Assembly (NCBI RefSeq): GCF_900119825.1
Contig: NZ_FPKR01000005.1
Location: 186,001 to 250,000 of the forward strand
Direction of reading: 5' to 3'
Source: Chitinimonas taiwanensis DSM 18899
GTDB lineage: Bacteria > Pseudomonadota > Gammaproteobacteria > Burkholderiales > Chitinimonadaceae
Length of the DNA: 64,000 nucleotides
Shown here: positions 17,386 to 25,913 of the stretch, in pieces
Position numbering within the stretch: position 1 is the stretch's first letter
Layout: each line of letters opens with the position of its first letter
Notes under the pieces: model-generated
Seen by the model: the letters and a program-made list of their open reading frames with translations, nothing else
Told to the model about the DNA's origin: nothing
Databases searched by the model: none
Made by a program: the position numbers and the translations under genes

Positions 17386-18651
17386 ATGTCCTTTGCCTCG
17401 CTCGGTCTACCCGCCCCGCTTTTGAACGCCCTCAGCAGCCAGGGGCTGCTACAGCCCACGCCCGTACAAGCGGCGGCGATTCCGGCTGCCTTGCAAGGGC
17501 GTGATGTGCTGGCCCAGGCGCCGACCGGATCGGGCAAGACGCTGGCCTTTGGCCTGCCGCTGCTCGCGCAGTACCAGGCCAAGTCCACGCGCCAGCCCGC
17601 CGCGCTGGTGCTGCTGCCTACGCGCGAACTGGCTGCCCAGGTGGGCGAGCAGCTGCACGCGCTGGCGCTGGCACAGGGCAGCAAGCTCAAGCTGGTAGTC
17701 GCCTATGGCGGGGTGGCTATCAATCCGCAGCTGATGGCGCTGCGCGGCGGGGCCGATATCGTGGTCGCCACGCCCGGCCGCCTGCTCGATCTGGTCGAGC
17801 ACAATGGGCTCGCGCTGGGGCGGCTGCAGACCCTGGTGCTGGACGAGGCCGACCGCCTCTTGGACATGGGCTTTGCCGCCGAGCTGCAACGCATCCTGGC
17901 CCTGCTGCCCGCGCAGCGCCAAACGCTGCTGTTCTCGGCCACCTTCCCCGACGATGTGAACACACTGGCCGCGCAATGGCTGCGCGACCCGCTGCGCATC
18001 CAGGTGGCTGGCGCCGACCAGGTGGCGCCGGCCATTACCCAGCGCACCATGCTGGTGGACGAGGAGCGGCGTACCGCGCTGCTGATACAGCTCTTGAAGC
18101 AGGAAGACTGGGCGCAGCTGCTGGTGTTTATCGGCACTCACCGGCTGGCTGACAAGCTGGCGGTGCGCCTGCAGCAGGCCGGCATCAGCGCCGCCGCCCT
18201 GCATGGCGAGCTGAGCCAGGGGCGGCGCAGCCAGACCCTGGCCGGTTTCAAGGCCGGCCATCTGCGCGTGCTGCTGGCTACCGATGTGGCGGCGCGCGGC
18301 ATCGATATCGCCGAGCTGCCTGCGGTGCTCAATTACGACCTGCCGCGCTCGGCCACCGATTACCAGCATCGCATCGGCCGCACCGGCCGCGCGGGCGCCA
18401 GCGGCCTGGCCATCAGCTTTGTTACCCCGGCCAGTGAGGCGCATTTCCGCCTGATCGAGAAACGCCAGGGGCAACGCGTGGCGCGCGAAACGCTGGAAGG
18501 CTTTGCCCCGCAGGCGCCCGCGCCACTAAATGCCGCCGGCCAGCACGATGGCAAGGGCGGCATCAAGGGCAAGCGCATGAGCAAGAAGGATAAATTGCGC
18601 GCCGCGGCGGCCCAGGCAGCCGGCACGGCTGGGCAGGACGACGGCGAGTAA
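17386..18651 (+). CDS. DEAD-box RNA helicase (RhlE/DbpA-like core)
   Basis: ATP-dependent RNA unwinding enzyme for ribosome assembly or mRNA turnover. Motifs in order: Q motif PTPVQ (residues 24-28), Walker A APTGSGKT (45-52), PTRELAAQV, TPGRLLDLV, DEAD in VLDEADRLLDMGF near 153, SATF, then in the second RecA domain LLATDVAARGIDI and HRIGRTGRAG. The C-terminal tail is short and basic (KGKRMSKKDKLR), without the RNA-binding domain that defines DbpA, so RhlE-like is the safer label. The start is ATG 17386; the longer frame from TTG 17371 adds five residues and is less likely. At 421 residues it is a minimal helicase. Confidence 0.9.
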   Translation: MSFASLGLPAPLLNALSSQGLLQPTPVQAAAIPAALQGRDVLAQAPTGSGKTLAFGLPLLAQYQAKSTRQPAALVLLPTRELAAQVGEQLHALALAQGSKLKLVVAYGGVAINPQLMALRGGADIVVATPGRLLDLVEHNGLALGRLQTLVLDEADRLLDMGFAAELQRILALLPAQRQTLLFSATFPDDVNTLAAQWLRDPLRIQVAGADQVAPAITQRTMLVDEERRTALLIQLLKQEDWAQLLVFIGTHRLADKLAVRLQQAGISAAALHGELSQGRRSQTLAGFKAGHLRVLLATDVAARGIDIAELPAVLNYDLPRSATDYQHRIGRTGRAGASGLAISFVTPASEAHFRLIEKRQGQRVARETLEGFAPQAPAPLNAAGQHDGKGGIKGKRMSKKDKLRAAAAQAAGTAGQDDGE

Positions 18652-18657
18652 GCGCAG

Positions 18658-19290
18658 CTAGCTCGGCCAGTGGCGTGCAAATAGCGGCGCCAATTCGCCC
18701 TCAGCCTCGATGCGCGCCAGCAGGGCCGCGAAGTCCGGCCGCTCGCGCGCCAGATAGGCGCGCGCCCCTGACCAGCGCGACACCACCGCCGCCAACATAT
18801 CCAAGCCCCCCAGCCGCGCACCGCTGAGCCAAGGCGTGGCGGGGAACTGGTCGGCAAAGATGCGCCAGTGTTCATGCAGGCGCTGCCGCGCACCGGCCCG
18901 GATGCGTGCGCGCAGGTCGGCATCGGCGTTGTCGCACCAGCGCTCGGGAAAGTCGCCAATGCTGATCGCCGCATAGCAATTAGCCGCGATATACACGAGG
19001 CCACGAATCGCCTGCGCGCGTGCCGCTGCCTCGGTCGGCAACAGCCCATGCTCGGGGTAGCGCAGCCCCAACTCGATCAGGATCGCCGCGCTCTCGGTCA
19101 GCACCGCACCATCGGGCAGGCGCAGGGTGGGAATCTGGCCGAGTGGGTTGACCGTCAGCAACTCGGCATAAGCCGAGGTGGCAGGCTCCCAGGACGCTGC
19201 CTCGACCAAGCGATAAGGCTGCCCGACCCGCGCCAAAGCCATCTCCACCGCGGCCGAACCCGAACCGTGAAAACCGTACAGCGTGTACAT
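18658..19290 (-). CDS. Glutathione S-transferase family protein
   Basis: 210 residues with the two-domain GST layout: an N-terminal thioredoxin-like half (MYTLYGFHGSGSAAVEMAL, then VNPLGQIPTLRLPDGAVLTESAAIL with cis-Pro and the glutathione-binding Glu-Ser) and an alpha-helical C-terminal half. The N-terminal Tyr or Ser near residues 4-10 would be the catalytic residue. Substrate unknown; probable roles are conjugation of electrophiles or redox protection. It converges with the helicase gene, 6 nt between the stops, and is a single-gene unit on the minus strand. Confidence 0.88.
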   Translation of the reverse strand: MYTLYGFHGSGSAAVEMALARVGQPYRLVEAASWEPATSAYAELLTVNPLGQIPTLRLPDGAVLTESAAILIELGLRYPEHGLLPTEAAARAQAIRGLVYIAANCYAAISIGDFPERWCDNADADLRARIRAGARQRLHEHWRIFADQFPATPWLSGARLGGLDMLAAVVSRWSGARAYLARERPDFAALLARIEAEGELAPLFARHWPS

Positions 19291-19480
19291 GCCGTTTCCT
19301 CATCCCTTGGGTCGCCCAAGCAGGGCGCGATACGGCCAATCATAGGTGGGATTCGGCACCGGGCGGCCGTGCGCTGACGTGCTGCGCAGCACCAAGCTAT
19401 AGCAGACAAGCCGCGGATGGCGCCCACGACCGGCTGACCACCGCTCACCCATTCACCCGCAGGGCGCGCGGCCGGGCCGC

Positions 19481-19486
19481 TATAAT
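19481..19486 (+). promoter_or_regulatory. Consensus -10 element upstream of the YkgJ-type gene
   Basis: A perfect TATAAT followed by GCGCGACC and a T-rich stretch, 28 nt before ATG 19515. This also argues against the ATG inside TATAATG as a start codon. Confidence 0.6.
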
Positions 19487-19514
19487 GCGCGACCTTTTTT
19501 GGCCGTCCACACGC

Positions 19515-19913
19515 ATGAGCAAGCCGTTTATTCATCTGTCCGACCTCGACCGTACCGGGACCTGGATCAAATACCGCAATGGTCTGTGCGATAGCTGCGT
19601 GGCCAGCTGCTGCACCATGCCAGTGGAGGTGAAGCTCGGTGATCTGGTGCGCATGGGTGTGGTGGAGGCTTTCGAAGCCGAGCATGTGCCGGCCAAGGAG
19701 ATTGCCAAGCGGCTAAGCAAGGCGCGCATCATCGGGCAGTTCAATTTCAAGCAGAGCATCTTCACCCTGGCGCGGCGCGCGAATGGCGACTGCCTTTACC
19801 TGGATGCGCAAACCCGCCGCTGCACGATTTACGAGCAGCGTCCGAACACCTGCCGCAATCACCCGCGCATCGGCCCCCGCCCGGGCTTTTGCGCCTACCG
19901 GACCCGAACATGA
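19515..19913 (+). CDS. YkgJ-family cysteine cluster protein
   Basis: 132 residues with the zinc- or iron-binding cysteine pattern of YkgJ (UPF0153) proteins: CDSCVASCC near residues 25-33, then GDCLYLD, RCTIYEQRPNTC and a final GFCAYR. These positions can form one or more metal sites; the family's function is unknown. The start at ATG 19515 is chosen because the longer frame begins inside the -10 box at 19481. Its stop overlaps the start of the methyltransferase gene by 4 nt (ATGA), so the two proteins are co-produced and may act together. Confidence 0.85.
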   Translation: MSKPFIHLSDLDRTGTWIKYRNGLCDSCVASCCTMPVEVKLGDLVRMGVVEAFEAEHVPAKEIAKRLSKARIIGQFNFKQSIFTLARRANGDCLYLDAQTRRCTIYEQRPNTCRNHPRIGPRPGFCAYRTRT

Positions 19914-21031
19914 GCGAACCTAGCGTGCAGTGGCAGGAAGCCGGCGAGCAACACAGCGCGCGCTGGTATTCGCACAGCGGCATGGCCGCCCCCGCGCGCA
20001 TCCGCGTGGTGGATGACAGCCTGAAGGCCGATGCCGCCTACCGGCTGGCTTGCGAGGGCACCGCCCTGCTGTGGCGCGGCGATTATCACAATGCGCGCCA
20101 GCTGCTGCAGGCCATGGCAAGGCGCATAGGCCGCAAGCCGCCCAAGCCGACCAGCACGCCGGCCGAGGCTTTTCATCTGCACCGCCAGGCCCAGGCGCAG
20201 CGCGCGCGCACCTTGGCCATGCTGCTGGTACCACTGGAGGCCGATTACCGCATCCCGCTGCGCCGTGCGCCTGAGGTCGGCGCGGCCTGTGCGGCGCTGT
20301 ACGGCCCGCAGGGCGTGGCCGGACTGATTTCGCTGCGCGAGCTACAAGGCCTGATCGGTGCTTATGAATGGCAGAAACAGGGCGTGGAGGTGCCAGCGCT
20401 GGCCGCGCGCATCCACCCGCAGCACGGTGTGTTCTCGCCACTGCGTGGCGAGTATGTCGACCTGGTCGCGCAAGCGCCGCTGCCTTCGCTGGAGCTGGCT
20501 TTCGATATCGGCACCGGCAGCGGCGTGCTGGCTGCCATGCTGGCCAAGCGCGGTGTGCGCCGTATCGTGGGCACCGACCAGGACCCGCGCGCGCTGGCCT
20601 GTGCGGCCGATAATCTGGCCCGGCTAGGCTATGCCGATCAGGTCAGCCTGGAAATGGCCGATCTATTCCCCAACGGCCGGGCGCCGCTGATCGTCTGCAA
20701 CCCGCCCTGGGTGCCGGCCCGCCCCAGCTCGCCGCTCGAATACGCGGTCTACGACCCCGATAGCCGCATGCTGCTCGGCTTTCTGAACGGCCTGGCCGCA
20801 CACTTGAGCGAGGGCGGCGAAGGCTGGCTGATCATCTCCGATCTGGCCGAGCACCTGGGCCTGCGCTCACGCGACTTCCTGCTGCAGGCGATCGCGACAG
20901 CTGGGCTTCAGGTCATCGACCGCCACGACATCCGCCCGCGCCACCCCAAGGCGGGCGACCCCAGCGACCCGCTGTTCGCCGCGCGCGCGGCCGAAATCAC
21001 CTCGCTGTGGCGGCTGGGCCGGCGTGGGTAG
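19910..21031 (+). CDS. PrmC/HemK-like class I methyltransferase
   Basis: 373 residues. The second half is a SAM-dependent methyltransferase: motif I FDIGTGSGVLAAMLAKRG (near residue 202), an acidic TDQDPRAL after strand 2, and the NPPW motif (LIVCNPPWVPARP) that marks enzymes methylating amide or exocyclic nitrogens of Gln, Asn, Ade or Gua. The first half is a poorly defined helical and basic region, perhaps for target recognition. Target unknown; a ribosomal or release-factor substrate is possible but only by family analogy. Translationally coupled to the cysteine cluster gene by a 4-nt overlap. Confidence 0.82.
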   Translation: MSEPSVQWQEAGEQHSARWYSHSGMAAPARIRVVDDSLKADAAYRLACEGTALLWRGDYHNARQLLQAMARRIGRKPPKPTSTPAEAFHLHRQAQAQRARTLAMLLVPLEADYRIPLRRAPEVGAACAALYGPQGVAGLISLRELQGLIGAYEWQKQGVEVPALAARIHPQHGVFSPLRGEYVDLVAQAPLPSLELAFDIGTGSGVLAAMLAKRGVRRIVGTDQDPRALACAADNLARLGYADQVSLEMADLFPNGRAPLIVCNPPWVPARPSSPLEYAVYDPDSRMLLGFLNGLAAHLSEGGEGWLIISDLAEHLGLRSRDFLLQAIATAGLQVIDRHDIRPRHPKAGDPSDPLFAARAAEITSLWRLGRRG

Positions 21032-21160
21032 CAAGAAGGAGACAAGTCCTTCATTTGCAGGATGCCGGCCCGCCGGGCGCGTGTTACAAGTCTCGCCCTC
21101 GTGCGAGCAGGCCACCGCGTGGCCCGCTCGCTCCATTGTCGCCCGCCACCGAGACCCGCC

Positions 21161-22570
21161 ATGCCCGTGCTACGTGCCGCCCTGTGTTTACTGTGCAGTG
21201 TGCTTTTGCCCTTCTCGGGCGCCCGGGCCGAGGCCGTCGTGCTTACGCCCGAGCAGCTCCAGCAGGATCTGCGCTTTATCCAGGCTGAACTGGCGCGCAT
21301 CCACCCGGACCCCGGCCATTCCGTGAGCAAGGCCGAGCTGGATGCCGCACTGGCCGCCATGCCGGCCAAGCTGCAGCAGCCGCTCGATGCCGGGCAAGCC
21401 TGGGCGGCGCTGGCCACCTTGAACCCCCTGTTTGCCGATGCCCACCTCGCGTTGATTCCGGCCGACTGGCGTGCGCAGACGCGCCGTCATCTGGACGCGG
21501 GCGGCAGTCTGTTTCCCTTCGAAGTGGTGCTGAATGCGGCGGGCGAACTGCGCATCCGCGCCGAGCTGGGCGGCCAGCCCAGCGCGCTGGCGGGTGCGCG
21601 CATCGAGACGATCAATGGCCTGCCCAGCCAACAGATAGTCCAGGCCATGCTGGCGCGTGCGCACGGCGATAGCGCCGAATTCCGTGCCCATCTGCTAGGC
21701 AAGCGCTTCTGGCTGTTCTACCGCCTGCTGTATGGCACGCCACCCAGCTACCAGCTGGCGCTGGAAAAGCACGGCACTACGCTGCGCCTGCAGCGCGCGG
21801 GCAGCAGCCAGCTGCCCGCCTGGCTACAGGACGAGGACAGCTTTGCACGCCAGTACCAGTTCCAGCTGCTGCCCGGGCGCGCCGCGCTGCTGACTGCGCA
21901 TACTTTTTTCTGGGAAGACAAGGCGCGCTTTTATGCGTTTACCGAGGCGGCCTTCCGCCAGATGCAGGCAGCCGGCACGCAGACCTTGCTGATCGATGTG
22001 CGCGAAAACGGTGGCGGCGATGACGATATGTGGCGCGAGGGCCTGCTCAAGTATTTCGCCCACCAGCCCTGGCGCTGGGCATCCGGCTATCGCAAGAAGG
22101 TGATCGAGGGCCGCCAGAGCCCGACCGAGCCCTTGGGTGCGGTCATCGATGCCGAACTGGGCAGCTGGGTGCAGCCGCAGCCCGATCACCCACTGCGCTT
22201 TCACGGCCAGGTGTATGCGCTGGTCGGGCGCGGCACCTATTCCTCGGCCGTGCTGTTCAGCAATGTCTTGCAGGACTTCGGCTTCGCCAAACTGGTAGGC
22301 AGCGGCAGCTATGCACGCGCCCGGCAAAGCGGCGGCCTGCAAAGCCGCACCCTGCCGCATAGCCGGCTTGGGCTGGGTGTGCCGCGCTTCATCCTGCAGC
22401 GCCCGGCCGGCGCGCAAGGGGCTGCGCTGGTGCAGCCGGATATCCTGCTGGCCGACGACCCGCTCGAGCCCAAGCAGCTGATCGATGCGCTGTTGGCCAA
22501 GCTGGCCGCCGAAGCGCCCCTGCCTGCCGATACGGCGCAGTCCGACAGCAAAAACGCCAAAAGCCACTAA
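21161..22570 (+). CDS. Exported S41-like (tail-specific protease family) protein
   Basis: 469 residues from ATG 21161, beginning with a signal peptide (VLRAALCLLCSVLLPFSGARA, cleaved before EAV). The longer frame from 21062 would put the signal peptide internally, so it is rejected. The C-terminal half resembles peptidase S41: DVRENGGGDDDMW, then LVGRGTYSSAVLFSNVLQD, where the first Ser after GTY aligns with the S41 nucleophile, then VGSGSYARARQSGG. A classical catalytic Lys is not obvious. Probably a periplasmic or secreted protease or a binding-only homologue. It stands alone, about 50 nt before the next gene. Confidence 0.75.
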   Translation: MPVLRAALCLLCSVLLPFSGARAEAVVLTPEQLQQDLRFIQAELARIHPDPGHSVSKAELDAALAAMPAKLQQPLDAGQAWAALATLNPLFADAHLALIPADWRAQTRRHLDAGGSLFPFEVVLNAAGELRIRAELGGQPSALAGARIETINGLPSQQIVQAMLARAHGDSAEFRAHLLGKRFWLFYRLLYGTPPSYQLALEKHGTTLRLQRAGSSQLPAWLQDEDSFARQYQFQLLPGRAALLTAHTFFWEDKARFYAFTEAAFRQMQAAGTQTLLIDVRENGGGDDDMWREGLLKYFAHQPWRWASGYRKKVIEGRQSPTEPLGAVIDAELGSWVQPQPDHPLRFHGQVYALVGRGTYSSAVLFSNVLQDFGFAKLVGSGSYARARQSGGLQSRTLPHSRLGLGVPRFILQRPAGAQGAALVQPDILLADDPLEPKQLIDALLAKLAAEAPLPADTAQSDSKNAKSH

Positions 22571-22619
22571 GCTAAGCTGCGACCCCGCCAACCGCGGGGC
22601 AGGCGAATAAGGAGACGCG

Positions 22620-23024
22620 ATGCTGTACGACGATAGCTGGCGCCAGCTGCTCTTGGCGCTATGCGGACTGAGCTTCCTGGCTTTCGCGGCCTGGGCGGCC
22701 GTGCACCCGCATTCCCTGGCCGGTCTGCTCGGCTACACGCTGAAGACCGCCAATAGCCACAGCGAATTCCATGCGATTTATGTGGGCGTGTTCCTCGCCC
22801 AGACCAGCTTGTGCGTGCTGGCCGCCCTGCGCGTGCAGGACGCGGCGCTCGGGAATCTGGTCGGCCTGTTCCTGCTTGCCCAGCCGCTCGGCCGCCTGCT
22901 GGCCTGGCCGCGCTTTGGCGCACCGCAAGGCGCTATGCGCATGCTGTTCGCCGCCGAAGCACTGGGCGGCCTGCTGGTCTTGCTGGTACAACCCACGTCG
23001 TCCGCCGCGCTTGGCAGCCCTTAA
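22620..23024 (+). CDS. DUF4345-like membrane protein
   Basis: 134 residues with four predicted helices (about 8-30, 48-70, 76-95 and 100-124). Pattern and length resemble DUF4345: an N-terminal helix, NSHSEFHAIYVGVFLA with a conserved Glu and Tyr near the second helix, and a final Ala/Leu-rich helix. Function unknown. Good ribosome site (AAGGAG at 22610-22615). It lies 49 nt after the S41-like gene and 21 nt before the lipoprotein gene, so the three may form one transcription unit. Confidence 0.7.
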   Translation: MLYDDSWRQLLLALCGLSFLAFAAWAAVHPHSLAGLLGYTLKTANSHSEFHAIYVGVFLAQTSLCVLAALRVQDAALGNLVGLFLLAQPLGRLLAWPRFGAPQGAMRMLFAAEALGGLLVLLVQPTSSAALGSP

Positions 23025-23045
23025 CCCTGGAGTCCCCCAACCACC

Positions 23046-23576
23046 ATGCTCGCCCACCCAGCCCTTTCCACCACCGCCCCACGCGCGCTGCTGATCAGCC
23101 TGGCCTTGCTGCTGGGCGCCTGCGCCACCGACCATAAGCAACGTGTCAGCGATGCCGCGGTCACGCCGCTCAACGACCTGAACCTGGTCAAGACACCGAT
23201 TCCCGAAGTACTCAAGCGCGCCAAGGATGGTCCTTACGCACTGGCCGACACGCGCGAATGCAAGGGGCTGAACGAGGAAATCGCCCTGCTGGATGCGGCG
23301 CTGGGCCCGGATATCGATGCGCCGGACGAGGACAAGCCTGACTGGCTGGAGCGCGGTGGCGATGCGGCGGCCGACGCAGCCGTGGGCGCTTTGCAGCGCA
23401 CGGCCGAGGGCGTGGTGCCCTTCCGTAGCTGGGTGCGCAAACTATCGGGCGCAGAACGCCAATCACGCCGAGTGCGCGAAGCGGTGATCGCCGGCGGCCT
23501 GCGCCGCGCCTTCCTGAAGGGCGTACGCGTACAGCTGGCCTGCCCGGCCGAGCCGGTAGTCAGCGCCGCCAAGTAA
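23046..23576 (+). CDS. Hypothetical lipoprotein
   Basis: 176 residues. A lipobox LLGAC ends a hydrophobic stretch (ALLISLALLLGAC, Cys near residue 26), so the protein should be lipid-anchored, most likely in the outer membrane since Ala follows the Cys. The mature protein is charged and helical, with an acidic patch DAPDEDKPDW and two further Cys (ECKG, ACPAE) that could form a disulfide. No family recognised. Weak ribosome site (CTGGAG about 15 nt upstream). Confidence 0.7.
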   Translation: MLAHPALSTTAPRALLISLALLLGACATDHKQRVSDAAVTPLNDLNLVKTPIPEVLKRAKDGPYALADTRECKGLNEEIALLDAALGPDIDAPDEDKPDWLERGGDAAADAAVGALQRTAEGVVPFRSWVRKLSGAERQSRRVREAVIAGGLRRAFLKGVRVQLACPAEPVVSAAK

Positions 23577-23599
23577 GCGCCAGCCCTGCCAGACTGCGC

Positions 23600-24112
23600 T
23601 CAGCGGACTGGCAGGGTGTAATCGAAATCGTACAAATGCTGGCCGTCGCGCACGGTAATGCGCATGCTGCCACGTAGACCGACCAAGTCGCCGCTGGCCG
23701 AATCCGGCACTACCTCGATCGTCAAGCTTTGCGCCCCAGCCTGCATGCTGCAGCTATGCTGCAGCACAAAGCTGCCCTGGCGGCCTTGCAGGCTGCCACT
23801 GACCCGCTCCATGGCCACATAGCCGGCCGACCCCTTGTTGCTGGTCAGCGCAGTCAGCATCTCGCCCTCGCCGCGCGCTTCCAGCGCGCCATGGAAATGC
23901 TTGTCCAGACTCATGCGCCCGAGCGTGACACCCTGGCTGCTCACCGCGTCACCAAGCGGCTTGAGCTCCACCTCGAAATGGCCATGTACCTGCTCGCGCA
24001 CCACGGGCGCTGGGGCAGCGCTGCTTGCTGGCTCGGCCGCGAGGCTAGGCAGGGCGATCAACAGACTGACTGCGGCAACGAAGCTGCCGCGCGGGATGGC
24101 AAAGGCGTGCAT
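23600..24112 (-). CDS. DUF3224-like exported beta-barrel protein
   Basis: 170 residues from ATG 24112, with a signal peptide (FVAAVSLLIALPSLAAEP). The mature protein fits DUF3224: GHFEVELKPL, then LDKHFHGALEARGEGEMLTA, YVAMERVSGSLQGRQGSFVLQH and a final YDFDYTLP strand, all expected in a small allene-oxide-cyclase-like barrel. The function of the family is unknown; the characterised relatives bind small hydrophobic ligands. An upstream extension to 24187 adds residues that do not look like a signal and is rejected. It converges with the lipoprotein gene (23 nt apart). Confidence 0.75.
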   Translation of the reverse strand: MHAFAIPRGSFVAAVSLLIALPSLAAEPASSAAPAPVVREQVHGHFEVELKPLGDAVSSQGVTLGRMSLDKHFHGALEARGEGEMLTALTSNKGSAGYVAMERVSGSLQGRQGSFVLQHSCSMQAGAQSLTIEVVPDSASGDLVGLRGSMRITVRDGQHLYDFDYTLPVR

Positions 24113-24227
24113 GGCATCACTCGTCGTCAAGGACCGGGCCGCCAGCATAACGCAGCACGCGCCGCACTTGCCTAGCCAGTGGCGCACACCCTAGGCTAGC
24201 GGCCTTTGTCCTTGCCCACGTGCCGCC

Positions 24228-25331
24228 ATGACTCCCGCTTCCTCGCTCTACCTTGGCCTGATGTCAGGCACCAGCCTTGATGGCATCGACTGTGTGCTGG
24301 TCGATTTTGCCCAGGGCCGGCCACAGCTGCTGGCGACCGAGCTGCAGGCTTTTTCCCCCGAGCTGAAGGCAGAACTCCTGGCCCTGCAGGCGGTGGGCGA
24401 AAACGAGCTGCAGCGCGTGATGCTGGCCGGCAATGCGCTGGCCGATGCCTATGCGGCCGCCGTGCATACGGTCTTGCAGCGCGCCGGTGTGGCGGCCGAG
24501 CAGGTGGCGGCCATCGGCATGCATGGGCAGACGCTCCGCCACCGGCCCGAGCTCGGCTTTACCGTGCAGATCGGCAATGCCGCCCGCCTGGCCGAGCACT
24601 GCGGCATGACCGTGGTCAGCGATTTCCGCAGCCGCGATGTGGCAGCCGGTGGCCAGGGTGCGCCGCTGGTGCCGGCTTTTCATCTTGGCCTGTTCGGCGC
24701 CGCGCAACACCGCGCGGTGGTCAATATCGGCGGCATTGCCAATATCACCGATCTGCCGCCCAGCGGCACGGTGCGCGGCTGGGATACCGGACCGGGCAAT
24801 GTGCTGCTGGATGGCTGGATACAGCGCCACCAGGGCCAGCCCTACGATGCCGACGGCAGCTGGGCTGCGCAGGGCCAGGTCGATGCCGGCCTGCTGGCGC
24901 GGCTGCTCGCCACGCCCTATGGCCAGCTGCCGCCGCCGAAAAGCACCGGGCGCGATCTGTTTCACCTGGCCTGGCTGGATGCCCTGCTGGCGCAAGGCCC
25001 GGCCCTGGCGCCGGTTGATGTGCAAGCCACGCTGCTTACCTACACTGCGGCCAGTATCGCAGCGGAAATTACCCGGCATGCGGCGGCCGCCAGCGAGGTG
25101 TATATCTGCGGCGGCGGCGCGCGCAATGGCGCGCTGATGCGGGCGCTGGCCGCACAGCTGGCACCGCGCCACCTGGCCAGCACCGAGCAAGTCGGCCTGC
25201 ACCCGGACTGGGTGGAAGCCGTAGCCTTTTCCTGGCTGGCACGTCAGTGCCTGCTCGGCCTGCCCGGCAACCTGCCGGCGGTGACCGGCGCACGTGGCGC
25301 GCGGGTGCTGGGCGCCATCTACCCGGCCTGA
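24228..25331 (+). CDS. anmK: Anhydro-N-acetylmuramic acid kinase
   Basis: Phosphorylates and opens 1,6-anhydro-MurNAc to MurNAc-6-phosphate with ATP, a step of peptidoglycan recycling in the cytoplasm. The signature LGLMSGTSLDGID (residues 8-20) is diagnostic, followed by VNIGGIANIT, GWDTGPGN and the C-terminal ICGGGARN adenosine-binding loop. The 367-residue length is typical. A -10-like TAGGCT lies near 24192. It stands alone between the divergent DUF3224 gene and a convergent DUF2061 gene. Confidence 0.95.
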   Translation: MTPASSLYLGLMSGTSLDGIDCVLVDFAQGRPQLLATELQAFSPELKAELLALQAVGENELQRVMLAGNALADAYAAAVHTVLQRAGVAAEQVAAIGMHGQTLRHRPELGFTVQIGNAARLAEHCGMTVVSDFRSRDVAAGGQGAPLVPAFHLGLFGAAQHRAVVNIGGIANITDLPPSGTVRGWDTGPGNVLLDGWIQRHQGQPYDADGSWAAQGQVDAGLLARLLATPYGQLPPPKSTGRDLFHLAWLDALLAQGPALAPVDVQATLLTYTAASIAAEITRHAAAASEVYICGGGARNGALMRALAAQLAPRHLASTEQVGLHPDWVEAVAFSWLARQCLLGLPGNLPAVTGARGARVLGAIYPA

Positions 25332-25371
25332 ACCGGGCCCGCAGCAGCTCACGCGCTGGGCACCGCCTCAC

Positions 25372-25593
25372 TCACAGATGGCCATGTGCATGCAAGCCGT
25401 GCAATTCGCCCTGGACGGCCGGCTTGCCGCCAAAACGCAACCAGGCTTTCTCGTGGAAGAAGTAGGCCACCGTGTTCACGGCCGGCTCCACCAGCGCCAG
25501 CGTGCTGCTGATGCCGATATTGCCGGTGAGCAGATAGGCCACGCTGAAGGCAACCGTGAAGTGAGTAATGGCGAAGGTGATGGTCTTGATCAT
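25372..25593 (-). CDS. DUF2061-like small membrane protein
   Basis: 73 residues from ATG 25593, chosen because of AGGAG just upstream on the minus strand; a longer frame to 25716 has AT-rich non-membrane sequence and is unlikely. MIKTITFAITHFTVAFSVAYLLTG and the conserved EPAVNTVAYFFHEKAW segment match DUF2061 proteins, two-helix membrane proteins of unknown role. The His-rich tail (LHGLHAHGHL) could bind metal. A Fur-like box lies 39 nt upstream of the start, and an FNR-like box 141 nt upstream is shared with the divergent operon. Confidence 0.78.
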   Translation of the reverse strand: MIKTITFAITHFTVAFSVAYLLTGNIGISSTLALVEPAVNTVAYFFHEKAWLRFGGKPAVQGELHGLHAHGHL

Positions 25594-25631
25594 GATGCGC
25601 TCCTGGGCTGGGGCTGAATGCGACAAGTGGA

Positions 25632-25646
25632 TGATAGTCATTCTCA
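25632..25646. promoter_or_regulatory. Fur-like operator upstream of the DUF2061 gene
   Basis: TGATAGTCATTCTCA matches the 7-1-7 Fur inverted repeat (TGATAAT-N-ATTATCA) at 12 of 14 defined positions. It is in an AT-rich stretch 39-53 nt upstream of the DUF2061 start codon. Iron regulation is inferred from the motif alone. Confidence 0.45.
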
Positions 25647-25733
25647 GTAAAATATGAATTTGATTGTTATTCTTGAATTCATAGCTAAAACCTATTTCAT
25701 CACTTCCTAAGCGCACGCGATAAGTCAGGGCGC

Positions 25734-25747
25734 TTGATCCACGTCAA
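25734..25747 (+). promoter_or_regulatory. FNR/ANR-type box in front of the RNA-salvage operon
   Basis: TTGATCCACGTCAA matches the FNR consensus TTGAT-N4-ATCAA at 9 of 10 positions. A -10-like GCTAAT lies at 25773-25778, which puts the likely transcription start near 25783-25785, so the box would be centred around -42 to -45, the class II activating position. The nearest gene in that orientation starts at 25914. Confidence 0.65.
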
Positions 25748-25913
25748 CGCGGCGCAGCCGTGCTTGCCGGAAGCTAATAGCCAGACTGCCCGAGCCAAGC
25801 CAGCCCAAGCGCCGAGACGGGGCGATTTCCCGCCCTATGCCACCTAAGCTGAAGGCCAGGCGCTTGCCGCGCGGCGGCAACTCCGATCTGCGCCTGTTTT
25901 GGAGGTGGGCAAT

